In this document: in pieces, positions 34,183 to 41,432 of the stretch | Position numbering within the stretch: the stretch's first letter is position 1 | Layout of the letters: the number at the start of each line of letters is the position of its first letter | Program-made: the position numbers and the translations under genes | Origin: PWHG01 sp964406935 | GTDB taxonomy: Bacteria; Patescibacteriota; Patescibacteriia; Patescibacteriales; UBA12465 | Direction: 5' to 3' | NCBI GenBank assembly: GCA_964406935.1 | Contig: CAYOTM010000002.1 | Coordinates: 3,691 to 67,690, forward strand | DNA: 64,000 nucleotides | The notes under the pieces: model-generated | Database searches by the model: none | Seen by the model: the letters and a program-made list of their open reading frames with translations, nothing else | Told to the model about the DNA's origin: nothing

Positions 34183-34797
34183 TTAAGAAAAATTTCCTTT
34201 ATCCATTTGAGAAATTTCCACCAAACGATATCTTTTAGAAGGGATTTCCTTTTCCTGTAAATCACTAGATAAATTTGTTTTATCTCCAGGATAACCCAGG
34301 GCAATCACCACTTCAATTTTAAAATCAGAAGAAATCTGTAAATCAGCTGATAATTTCTCAGCATCAAAGCCAGCCATCGCATGAGCCACTAAATTCAAGC
34401 TACTGGCTTGTAAGGCTAGATTTTGCCAAGCGGCCCCACAATCAAAGCTAGCGTGTTGATTAGGCTTTTCATTATGACTAAAATTTTGTTTACTAATTAA
34501 AACTACTAGGGCTCCGGATTTTTTTGCCCAATCTTTATTAAAAGGAACTAGGTTATCGAGAATTTGGTGCCAAACTGGTGTGCCATAAAAAGCATAAATA
34601 AAGCGCCACGGTTGCTCATTAAAGGATGAAGGGGCAAAGCGAGCCGCTTCTAGTAGTTGATCAATGGTGGGCTGATCAATTCTTTTACCAGACATCGCTC
34701 GCGGTGACCAACGCCGCCAAAACAGATCTAAAATATCGTGATCTTTTTGCCTAAAATCTTCAATTGGCACCTGAGAAAAAACAGAGTTATTAGACAT
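34183..34797 (-). CDS. Nitroreductase family FMN protein
   Basis: A 204-residue flavin oxidoreductase. Seen: RRWSPRAMSGKRI, RFAPSSFNEQPWRFI (FMN binding), QNLALQASSLNLVAHAM and VVIALGYPGD. Family members reduce nitro compounds, quinones or flavins with NAD(P)H. The true substrate is unknown. Upstream lies a TATGC-type promoter and a perfect 12-bp palindrome. Confidence 0.93.
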   Translation of the reverse strand: MSNNSVFSQVPIEDFRQKDHDILDLFWRRWSPRAMSGKRIDQPTIDQLLEAARFAPSSFNEQPWRFIYAFYGTPVWHQILDNLVPFNKDWAKKSGALVVLISKQNFSHNEKPNQHASFDCGAAWQNLALQASSLNLVAHAMAGFDAEKLSADLQISSDFKIEVVIALGYPGDKTNLSSDLQEKEIPSKRYRLVEISQMDKGNFS

Positions 34798-34824
34798 AAA
34801 ATTAAGCTTAATCTCTTATAATAT

Positions 34825-34867
34825 CTTATAGCATATCATAAATTTTAGTTTTTATAAACTAAAATTT
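34825..34867 (-). promoter_or_regulatory. Nitroreductase promoter with perfect palindrome
   Basis: Extended -10 TATGC-TATAAG (34825-34835) on the minus strand. Directly upstream a perfect 12-bp inverted repeat (arms 34840-34851 and 34856-34867, loop of 4) covers the -35 area, as expected for an operator. No T tract follows, so it is not a terminator. Confidence 0.5.
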
Positions 34868-34924
34868 AAGATAATTTAGAAAATAAAGCAATCAAATTTC
34901 AATAGAGTCTTAATTAGCCTAGTA

Positions 34925-34950
34925 TCATAAAAACCACTAAAGTGGCTTTT
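34925..34950 (-). terminator. Terminator after the tRNA pair
   Basis: Minus strand stem AAGCCAC / GTGGTTT with TTTA loop and a T-rich tail, 17 nt after tRNA-Val. Confidence 0.75.
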
Positions 34951-34966
34951 ATAAACAACCTCCGAG

Positions 34967-35040
34967 TGGTCGTTAGTGGACTCGAACCACTGACCTCTGC
35001 GATGTGAACGCAGCGCTCTAACCAGCTGAGCTAAACGACC
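34967..35040 (-). tRNA. tRNA-Val (CAC)
   Basis: 74 nt cloverleaf on the minus strand: acceptor GGTCGTT / AACGACC, D arm GCTC-GAGC, anticodon stem CTGCG / CGCAG with loop TTCACAT (anticodon CAC, reads GTG), T arm AGTGG-TTCGAGT-CCACT. CCA is not encoded. Confidence 0.96.
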
Positions 35041-35071
35041 AATTTATTAAAATTAGCAGGGTGCTAAATTT

Positions 35072-35160
35072 TGGTGCCCGAAGGGGGATTTGAACCCCCA
35101 CCTCCAATAACGAAGACTAGCTCCTGAAGCTAGCGCGTCTACCAATTCCGCCATCCGGGC
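35072..35160 (-). tRNA. tRNA-Leu (CAG)
   Basis: 89 nt on the minus strand including an encoded CCA. Acceptor GCCCGGA / TTCGGGC, anticodon stem CTAGC / GCTAG with loop TTCAGGA (anticodon CAG, reads CTG), a long variable arm typical of tRNA-Leu, and T arm GGGGG-TTCAAAT-CCCCC. Confidence 0.96.
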
Positions 35161-35168
35161 AAACTAAT

Positions 35169-35174
35169 ATTATA
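35169..35174 (-). promoter_or_regulatory. Promoter -10 of the tRNA-Leu/tRNA-Val unit
   Basis: TATAAT on the minus strand, ending 8 nt before tRNA-Leu. The -35 is poor. Confidence 0.5.
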
Positions 35175-35264
35175 GTGCCACAACTGACTTGTCTTGTAAA
35201 TAATAATGGGGACTGATTTTTATCTTCAATATTAATTATTTAAAACGGTTAAAAAAAGATAAAA

Positions 35265-35282
35265 TATGCTATACTAAAGCCA
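35265..35282 (+). promoter_or_regulatory. Promoter of a probably leaderless rnhB mRNA
   Basis: Extended -10 TATGC-TATACT at 35265-35275 lies only 6 nt before the ATG at 35282. The expected transcription start coincides with the start codon, so the mRNA would be leaderless. Confidence 0.55.
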
Positions 35283-35920
35283 TGCTTAACCTCGACACGG
35301 AACAAAAAATTTTTGACCTTGGCTACCAAACAATTGCCGGGGTAGATGAAGCTGGTCGCGGACCCTTGGCCGGACCAGTGGTCGCCGCCGCGGTGGTGAT
35401 TGACCAAAATTTTAAAATTGATAGCGAGGAATTAAAATTAGTGGCTGACTCTAAAAAATTAACCGCCAAAAAGCGAGAGAAAATTTTTGCCGTCATTAAA
35501 AAATCAGTCTTAGATGTTCAAATTGGGGTGATTAATAATCAAAAAATTGATCAAGTTAATATTTTACAAGCCAGTTTTTTGGCGATGAAAAAAGCGCTCA
35601 GCAGTTTAAAGCAGCCACCGGATTTTGTCCTAGTCGATGGTCATTTAAAAATTCCCAAACTCAATATTAATCAAACCGCGATTGTTAGTGGCGATGCCTC
35701 GGTGTTTGTAGTTGCCGCCGCCTCGATTATTGCTAAAGTTAGTCGTGATTGGTTGATGCAAGAAGCAGAAATTAAATATCCCGGCTATTTATTTGCTAAA
35801 CATAAGGGTTATGGCACCAAAATTCATCTCAGTAAAATTAAAGAATTTGGACCCTGCCCTCTTCATCGCCTCAGTTTTGCCCCCTTTAAGGTTAAAGTAC
35901 TGTCGAAAAAACTAAAATAA
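35282..35920 (+). CDS. rnhB: Ribonuclease HII
   Basis: A 212-residue type 2 RNase H that cuts RNA in RNA-DNA hybrids and at single ribonucleotides. Seen: AGVDEAGRGPLAGPVVAAAV with catalytic Asp22 and Glu23, FVLVDGH with the third Asp, GDASVFVVAAASIIAKVSRD, and YPGYLFAKHKGYGT. Full length. It is one of few plus-strand genes here and appears leaderless. Confidence 0.97.
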   Translation: MLNLDTEQKIFDLGYQTIAGVDEAGRGPLAGPVVAAAVVIDQNFKIDSEELKLVADSKKLTAKKREKIFAVIKKSVLDVQIGVINNQKIDQVNILQASFLAMKKALSSLKQPPDFVLVDGHLKIPKLNINQTAIVSGDASVFVVAAASIIAKVSRDWLMQEAEIKYPGYLFAKHKGYGTKIHLSKIKEFGPCPLHRLSFAPFKVKVLSKKLK

Positions 35921-35935
35921 TAAATCTCTTTAAAT

Positions 35936-35968
35936 AAAAACCCCTAATTACTTAGGGGTTGTTTTTTA
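35936..35968. terminator. Bidirectional terminator between rnhB and the HAD gene
   Basis: Stem AACCCCTAA / TTAGGGGTT with loop TTAC, A-rich on the left and T-rich on the right, so it works for both convergent genes. Confidence 0.88.
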
Positions 35969-36628
35969 GTTCAATAAATTAATAATTTGGCCCGGGCTAT
36001 CCAGGATCAGGTGCTCAGGAACACCAGCTTCCAAAAATTCTTGAAGACTATGGAGACCAGAGGTGATGGCAATAAAATCTAAATTGGGCCGGTGATTGTT
36101 AGCCGCCGCCAAATCATAATTAATTGAATCACCAATAAAAACTGCGTCTTCCGGTTGATAACCTTTTAACCAAAAATGATCAAAAATTTCTGGGTTAGGC
36201 TTAGTTAACCCGTTAGTGGGGTAAACAATGTCTTTAAAAAATTTTAAATCCAAGCCCGATTGGTGGGAGCGAAACAACAAGCTGTTAAAATCACGATTAG
36301 TAACAATCGCTAAATCTTTTTTATGAAACTGCAGGGTTTCTAAGAGCTGTAATAAGCAAGGAGCCAGCGGGTAAATCTGAAGAGTGGAAATCTCCAAGAA
36401 GCTTTGAAGAAGATCCTGGAGTTTAAAGTGGGGCCAATTTAATTCTTGGCTTAACACCGGAAACATTTCTTTTTCCAAGCTTTTACCCCAATGAAACTTC
36501 AACTGCTCATCAGACGGAACATTTAATTTATGCTGTTTAGCCGCTGCTTGCAAAGATTGGAAACCAATCTGGGTGGAAAAGGTTAAAACACCATCAAAAT
36601 CAAAAATAAACAGGTTTTTTTCTTTCAT
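35966..36628 (-). CDS. HAD-superfamily hydrolase (phosphoglycolate phosphatase-like)
   Basis: A 220-residue phosphatase with all HAD motifs: FIFDFDGVL (Asp10 nucleophile, Asp12), AIVTNRD (motif II), GLTKPNPEIF (Lys, motif III) and FIGDSINYDLAAA (motif IV). The inserted helical cap at about 15-85 is type C1. Substrate unknown; phosphoglycolate or another small phosphate is likely. Confidence 0.9.
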   Translation of the reverse strand: MKEKNLFIFDFDGVLTFSTQIGFQSLQAAAKQHKLNVPSDEQLKFHWGKSLEKEMFPVLSQELNWPHFKLQDLLQSFLEISTLQIYPLAPCLLQLLETLQFHKKDLAIVTNRDFNSLLFRSHQSGLDLKFFKDIVYPTNGLTKPNPEIFDHFWLKGYQPEDAVFIGDSINYDLAAANNHRPNLDFIAITSGLHSLQEFLEAGVPEHLILDSPGQIINLLN

Positions 36629-36721
36629 TATTAATTGTTTTATATTGGTTAGTAAAGAACAAATTATTTGTAAATTAATAGATAACTATAAGAAAGATTG
36701 AGAAAAAAGTAAAGGGAAAAT

Positions 36722-36754
36722 AAAAAAACAGCCAAAGAGTTAGTTGGCTGTTTT
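36722..36754 (-). terminator. Terminator after hisS
   Basis: Minus strand stem AAACAGCCAA / TTGGCTGTTT with a 7-8 nt loop and a T run. Confidence 0.88.
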
Positions 36755-36765
36755 AATTTAATAAT

Positions 36766-38052
36766 TTATAGGGAAAAAATTTCTTCTTGGCCGTCAATCA
36801 TGTTTTTAATTTTGTATTGCCCAGCTGCCTGCTCTTCGGAACCAAAAATTAACACTTGAGAAAAACCTTGGCGATTAGCAAAATCTAGGGCCTTTCCTAG
36901 GCGCTGGGGTTCAAAAGCAAAAAAGACGGCTTGACCAGCTTGCCGGAGTTTGCTCGCTAAAATTTGAGCTGGAGCTAATAGCTCGGCACTCAGTAAGGGA
37001 AAGTAAATTATTGAGCGCAGATTATCTTGAAAATCAGGCAATAACTTCCAAGTTTCTAAAAATAATTTAACTGTTTCATCGCCCGGAGCAAAGCCAACCG
37101 CTGGAAAACTATCCACACCAAAAATATCGGCTAAGCCATTATAGCGACCACCCCCAAACATCGCCCGATTATTATCGGGATGATTATCAAATACTTCAAA
37201 AACCAGACCATCATAATAATCAAAACCGCGAATGAGTGAAGGATCAAACACAATTTCGGCGCCATAGCCTAAAGAATTCAAGCGTTCAAGAACAAAATCA
37301 ATTTCGGCCTTAGCTGCTTTTAGTTCTGGCGAACGCAAAAGTGCTTGGCGCAACCAAGCATCAGCTTGACCAGACATAAACTGATTAATTTGCTGCGCTT
37401 GAGATTCGCTGGCTCCTAAGTCTTGTAAGCGTTTAATAAATTCTGGAGCAGATAACTTTTGTTGTTTATCTAAAACTCTAAATAAAGTCTGACTATTATT
37501 AATAGTTAAACCAAATAAAGGAAAGACGGTTTCTAAAAAACGCCGACTATTTAATTTTAAGGTAAAGGAATTAGCTGGGGCTTTAAATTCACGCATTATA
37601 TCTAGGGCTAATTGGAGAATTTCTAAATCAGCGGCAATCGAAGCACTCCCAAAAATATCACAATTGAGTTGCCAAAATTCGCGATTGCGTCCTCGTTGCG
37701 GTTTTTCATTACGCATAAAATTGGCAATCGAAAATAATTTTAAGGGCTTAGGCGAAGCCCCATAAATTTTACTCACCATCCGGGTGACCGAGGGAGTCAT
37801 TTCCGGACGAATACATAATTCGCGACCACCTAAATCTTGAAAAGTAATAAGTTCCGGTCCGCCAATATCTTCACCTGATTTAGCCCGATAAATCTCTGCT
37901 GATTCCACTAGCGGCGTGAGATATTCAGCAAAGCCATAGCGTAAACAAACTCGTCGCCAAGTAGCAAAAATATACTGGCGAATAGCCAATTCTGGCGGCA
38001 ACCAGTCGCTGGTGCCTTTCGGAGCTTGATTGGATAATACTTTTTTAGTCAT
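36766..38052 (-). CDS. hisS: Histidyl-tRNA synthetase
   Basis: Start placed at 38052 (428 residues, MTKKVLSNQAPKGTSDW); a further upstream Met only adds hydrophobic residues foreign to the family. Class II synthetase charging tRNA-His. Seen: APKGTSDWLPPE, motif 2 region RPEMTPSVTRMV with FRNEKPQRGRNREFWQ, LIRGFDYYDGLVFEV, and motif 3 GGGRYNGL. The C-terminal anticodon domain is complete. Confidence 0.96.
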   Translation of the reverse strand: MTKKVLSNQAPKGTSDWLPPELAIRQYIFATWRRVCLRYGFAEYLTPLVESAEIYRAKSGEDIGGPELITFQDLGGRELCIRPEMTPSVTRMVSKIYGASPKPLKLFSIANFMRNEKPQRGRNREFWQLNCDIFGSASIAADLEILQLALDIMREFKAPANSFTLKLNSRRFLETVFPLFGLTINNSQTLFRVLDKQQKLSAPEFIKRLQDLGASESQAQQINQFMSGQADAWLRQALLRSPELKAAKAEIDFVLERLNSLGYGAEIVFDPSLIRGFDYYDGLVFEVFDNHPDNNRAMFGGGRYNGLADIFGVDSFPAVGFAPGDETVKLFLETWKLLPDFQDNLRSIIYFPLLSAELLAPAQILASKLRQAGQAVFFAFEPQRLGKALDFANRQGFSQVLIFGSEEQAAGQYKIKNMIDGQEEIFSL

Positions 38053-38171
38053 AAATAAAAAAATCGCTAATTTAATTATACGAAAAACTACTAATAATGG
38101 CAACCACTAAGAGGTCAGAGCTTTTATTTTAGTCTTAAAAAAAATTTAAAATAATGTTAGACTCCAGGCCT

Positions 38172-38177
38172 TATAAT
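38172..38177 (+). promoter_or_regulatory. Candidate -10 of the response regulator gene
   Basis: TATAAT about 40 nt before the ATG at 38219. No convincing -35. Confidence 0.35.
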
Positions 38178-38218
38178 AATTAAATAAATAATTAATTACC
38201 TCAGCCCCCAATAATTTT

Positions 38219-38899
38219 ATGAAAATATTAATTATTGAAGATGACCGGGAGCTTCGTCGTTATTTGCGCTCTGGCCTAGAAGCTCGTTTATTTATTGTTG
38301 ATGAGGCCGAAGATGGCGAGCGCGGCCTATTTTTAGCCCGAACCAACTATTATGATTTACTGGTACTTGATTATGCCCTGCCCAAATTAAATGGCCAGGA
38401 AGTTCTTCAGGAAATTCGTCAAGAAAAATTAATGTTGCCGGTTTTAGTCTTGACGGTCAGGGCTGACCTTGAAAGTAAACGCCTAATGTTTGCTCAAGGG
38501 GCCGATGATTATATTGTTAAGCCCTTTATTTTTGAGGAATTTATTTGGCGCTTAACTGCCCTGCTGCGTCGGCCAGTTAAACTAGAAGAAAAGATTATCA
38601 AATTAGGAGAGATTAGCTTGAATCAGGAAACCAAAATCGTTAAACGAGGTAATGTCACTATTGATTTAACTAAAAAAGAATATAATCTCTTAGAATTTTT
38701 CTTAAAAAGAACCGGGCAAATTCTTTCCCGAGTGGATATTATGGAACACGTGTGGGATATGAACGCCGACCCCTTTTCTAATTCAATTGAAGCGCATATT
38801 ATGAATTTACGAAAAAAAATTAACCCCTCAGGAGCTAAAGATTATATTCACACCTTTGCTGGTCGTGGTTATAAATTCGCCGTCCAGCGCGATCAATAA
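38219..38899 (+). CDS. OmpR/PhoB-family response regulator
   Basis: A 226-residue two-component response regulator. Receiver domain (1-120) with acidic pair Asp8/Asp9, phosphoacceptor Asp51 (VLDYALP), a Thr in VLVLTVRAD and Lys in DYIVKPF. The C-terminal winged helix (about 130-224) has VTIDLTKKEYNLLEFFL and AHIMNLRKKI, GRGYKF. No histidine kinase is next to it, so its partner is elsewhere or it is an orphan. Confidence 0.95.
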   Translation: MKILIIEDDRELRRYLRSGLEARLFIVDEAEDGERGLFLARTNYYDLLVLDYALPKLNGQEVLQEIRQEKLMLPVLVLTVRADLESKRLMFAQGADDYIVKPFIFEEFIWRLTALLRRPVKLEEKIIKLGEISLNQETKIVKRGNVTIDLTKKEYNLLEFFLKRTGQILSRVDIMEHVWDMNADPFSNSIEAHIMNLRKKINPSGAKDYIHTFAGRGYKFAVQRDQ

Positions 38900-38914
38900 A
38901 TTTTAAACTAATAA

Positions 38915-40126
38915 TTATTTGTCAGGGGAATTATTTTTTTTATTTTTAGTAGGCACAAAAAAGCGCTTACCCTTTAAGGCAGCGGGTAAATATTCTTGCT
39001 GACTATCATCGACAAGCGGTGTATATTTATAATCTCTAGCATAGCCTAAATCGGCCATTAATTTCGTCGGGGCATTACGCAAATGAAGAGGCACGGCTAA
39101 ATTGCCACTTTTGAGCACTTCTTGCTTAACCTTCCCATAAGCCAAATAAACATCAATATTTTTTGGTGATTTTGCCAAATAAACAACTGTATGGGCTAAA
39201 TTAAGGGAACATTCTGGTAAGCCAATTTTAGCGCAAGCATTATAACAAGCGGTGGCTAATAACAAGGCACTATTATTAGCCAAGCCAATATCTTCACTAG
39301 CAAAAATAATCAAACGCCGAGCAACATATAAGGGGTCTTCCCCGCCCTCTAAAATTCGGGCGAGATAATATAGGGCGGCATCAGCTTGGCTGCCCCGCAT
39401 TGATTTATGTAAAGCAGAAATTAAATTAAAATGTTCATCCCCCTTTTTGTCGTATAACAACTGAGGACGATTAGCAATTTTTTTAACCAAATCAGCGGTA
39501 ATGTCGGTTGATTGTTGACTAGCTGCCTCCAGTAAGCCCAGGGCCCGACGAGCATCGCCATTGGCTAAGCGAGCAATTAGTTTAATTACTGGGCTGGCGA
39601 TTTTTAAAGATAGTTTCTTAATTGCTTGCTTAATAATTTTTTCTAGCTCACTCATCGACAAGGGCTCTAAAACAATTAATTTTAGGCGGGACATTAAAGC
39701 ACTATTTAAAGCAAAGCTCGGATTTTCGGTAGTAGCGCCAATTAAAATCAAGGTGCCATTTTCCACTTGTGGCAGGAGAGCGTCTTGTTGCGCCTTATTC
39801 CAGCGATGAATTTCATCAATAAATAATAAAGTCTTTCCACCTAGACGTTTAGTCGCTTTAGCAATCTCAACAATTTTCTTTAAATCTTGAACCCCACTAC
39901 TAGTAGCCGATAATTCAATAAAATCAGCCTTAGTTTCTTTGGCAATAATCAAAGCTAGGGTGGTTTTGCCACTGCCCGGTGGTCCCCAAAAAACTAAAGA
40001 AGGTAGATTGTCCGCTTTAATTGCTTGTCTGAGCCAAGAATCTGGGCCAATCACGGCACTTTGGCCAATAAAATCAGCTAATTTTTCTGGACGCAAGCGT
40101 AAAGCTAGGGGGGTGTTATTAGACAT
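38915..40126 (-). CDS. rarA: Replication-associated recombination protein A (RarA/MgsA)
   Basis: Start chosen at 40126 (403 residues, MSNNTPLALRLRP) because the conserved family N-terminus begins there. AAA+ ATPase acting at stalled replication forks. Seen: RLRPEKLADFIGQ, Walker A GPPGSGKT (48-55), Walker B LLFIDEIHRWNKAQQDALLP, sensor ATTENPSF, and the C-terminal tetramerisation domain LPECSLNLAHTVVYLAKSPK. Convergent with the response regulator gene. Confidence 0.95.
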   Translation of the reverse strand: MSNNTPLALRLRPEKLADFIGQSAVIGPDSWLRQAIKADNLPSLVFWGPPGSGKTTLALIIAKETKADFIELSATSSGVQDLKKIVEIAKATKRLGGKTLLFIDEIHRWNKAQQDALLPQVENGTLILIGATTENPSFALNSALMSRLKLIVLEPLSMSELEKIIKQAIKKLSLKIASPVIKLIARLANGDARRALGLLEAASQQSTDITADLVKKIANRPQLLYDKKGDEHFNLISALHKSMRGSQADAALYYLARILEGGEDPLYVARRLIIFASEDIGLANNSALLLATACYNACAKIGLPECSLNLAHTVVYLAKSPKNIDVYLAYGKVKQEVLKSGNLAVPLHLRNAPTKLMADLGYARDYKYTPLVDDSQQEYLPAALKGKRFFVPTKNKKNNSPDK

Positions 40127-40242
40127 ATTATTATTGTACCTGGTACTAAGTTGAGAAGCAAGCGGCAAAAATAAAGATTTTTTTAGAAAAAATCTCAATA
40201 GAATAAGCGGGTGTCCAGTCTTTTTTGAAGATTAAATGATTT

Positions 40243-40273
40243 AAAAAAACCGTTATTAGTAACGGTTTTTTTT
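40243..40273 (-). terminator. Terminator after the SdpI-like gene
   Basis: Stem AAAAACCGTTA / TAACGGTTTTT with a short loop and flanking A/T runs. Confidence 0.85.
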
Positions 40274-40285
40274 ATCTAAAAATTT

Positions 40286-40966
40286 TTATTTTTTTTGGCG
40301 ATGTTCCTTCCAATACAAAATTCCTGAATAAACAGTCGGTCCAAAAATTACTAACAAAATTGCTAAAATAAATAAAGGTAAGCGAAAGCCCGAGGGAGCA
40401 ACCGTAGTTAAGGCAATCAAGGCACCCGCAACTGTAAATAAGCGACCACCAATTTGGTGAGTTTTATCCCACACTTTTAAGGATTGCCTGGTCCAGGGAG
40501 TTTTAATGCCCACAAACCAATTATACTTAAACTTATCTAAAGCCGTCCCTAACCAAACAAACAACATGGCTACAAAAATTGGCACCCAAAAAGAGACATT
40601 AATCGGATAATCTAAGGCGGCAAAAGAGATTGTAAAATAAATAAATCCTAAAAAGGCAATTACCACATCTTTTAATTGATGATAACTATAAGCAAAACGA
40701 TAATATTGTTCACGGTGGGAATCAAGCTGTGGTAAAAATAAAAAAGCTAAATAAATAAAAAAGGTAAAAATAGGCAAAACAAAAGCAGCTACCAAAGGCG
40801 GGGCAAAACGACTGGCTTGGCCATTAAAATTCCAGAAAACAGCCACCGATTCTGGAAAAATTGAATAAAACCAAATAGCAGCGACAAATAATAAAGCAAT
40901 GATGGCCGCGGGAAACCATTCGGTTTTCCAGTTCATCGGCAAGGGGCTATGTTTAAATAAGGGCAT
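40286..40966 (-). CDS. SdpI/DUF1648-family membrane protein
   Basis: A 226-residue protein with about six hydrophobic segments. The N-terminal DUF1648-like part has FPESVAVFWNFNGQASRF; the C-terminal part has KYNWFVGIKTPWTRQSLKVW, the SdpI signature. In Bacillus, SdpI gives immunity to the SdpC toxin and acts as a signal transducer. No toxin gene is visible nearby; many homologues are plain membrane proteins of unknown role. Confidence 0.85.
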   Translation of the reverse strand: MPLFKHSPLPMNWKTEWFPAAIIALLFVAAIWFYSIFPESVAVFWNFNGQASRFAPPLVAAFVLPIFTFFIYLAFLFLPQLDSHREQYYRFAYSYHQLKDVVIAFLGFIYFTISFAALDYPINVSFWVPIFVAMLFVWLGTALDKFKYNWFVGIKTPWTRQSLKVWDKTHQIGGRLFTVAGALIALTTVAPSGFRLPLFILAILLVIFGPTVYSGILYWKEHRQKK

Positions 40967-41063
40967 AGATTAGTAAAAATAAGATATTTTTATTATATAA
41001 CTTGAGGGAAAAAATCGCAAGCTAATTAGGCAATAACCAGGATAATTTACTAGAAAATTTCAC

Positions 41064-41092
41064 TTGACCTTAATTTAATTTTTGTCTATAAT
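41064..41092 (+). promoter_or_regulatory. Promoter of the copper operon
   Basis: TTGACC (41064-41069), 17-bp spacer, TATAAT (41087-41092). Strong sigma-70 type promoter. Confidence 0.85.
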
Positions 41093-41098
41093 ATACCC

Positions 41099-41117
41099 AT
41101 ACCTATGGTATAGGTAT
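41099..41117 (+). promoter_or_regulatory. CsoR-type operator
   Basis: Perfect inverted repeat ATACCTAT-GGT-ATAGGTAT located at the expected transcription start. Its A/T-flanked C/G core resembles CsoR operators, and csoR is the first gene of the transcript. Confidence 0.7.
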
Positions 41118-41152
41118 ATTAATTAATTATTATTAAATATTTAATAAACTAT

Positions 41153-41431
41153 ATGAATCATCAACAACAAACTAAACAAATTCTGATTAGCTTAAAAAAG
41201 AGTCGGGGTTTACTTGATAAAATTATTGAAATGGTGGAAGACAAGGAATATTGTATTAATATTATGCAACAAAATATGGCCGCTTTGGGCTTACTCAAAT
41301 CCGTCCAACATAAATTACTTGATCGCCATCTTCATTCCTGTTTTAAGGGAGCAATTAATTCTAAGAATGATAAACAAAAAAGCAAAATGATTGAAGAAAT
41401 TATCCAGGTTACTAGACTGACTAATAAATAA
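41153..41431 (+). CDS. csoR: Copper-sensing repressor CsoR
   Basis: A 92-residue all-helical CsoR/RcnR-family repressor. The metal triad Cys34, His59, Cys63 has the same spacing (25 and 4) as Cys36/His61/Cys65 of mycobacterial CsoR, which points to Cu(I) rather than nickel or formaldehyde. It is the first gene of the copper operon, with a palindromic operator at 41099-41117. On copper binding, CsoR leaves DNA and the operon is expressed. Confidence 0.92.
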   Translation: MNHQQQTKQILISLKKSRGLLDKIIEMVEDKEYCINIMQQNMAALGLLKSVQHKLLDRHLHSCFKGAINSKNDKQKSKMIEEIIQVTRLTNK

Positions 41432-41432
41432 T

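Noticed and set aside
36766..38103. HisS start at 38103.
   Set aside because: The extra 17 residues are hydrophobic and not part of the family; Met at 38052 begins the conserved N-terminus.
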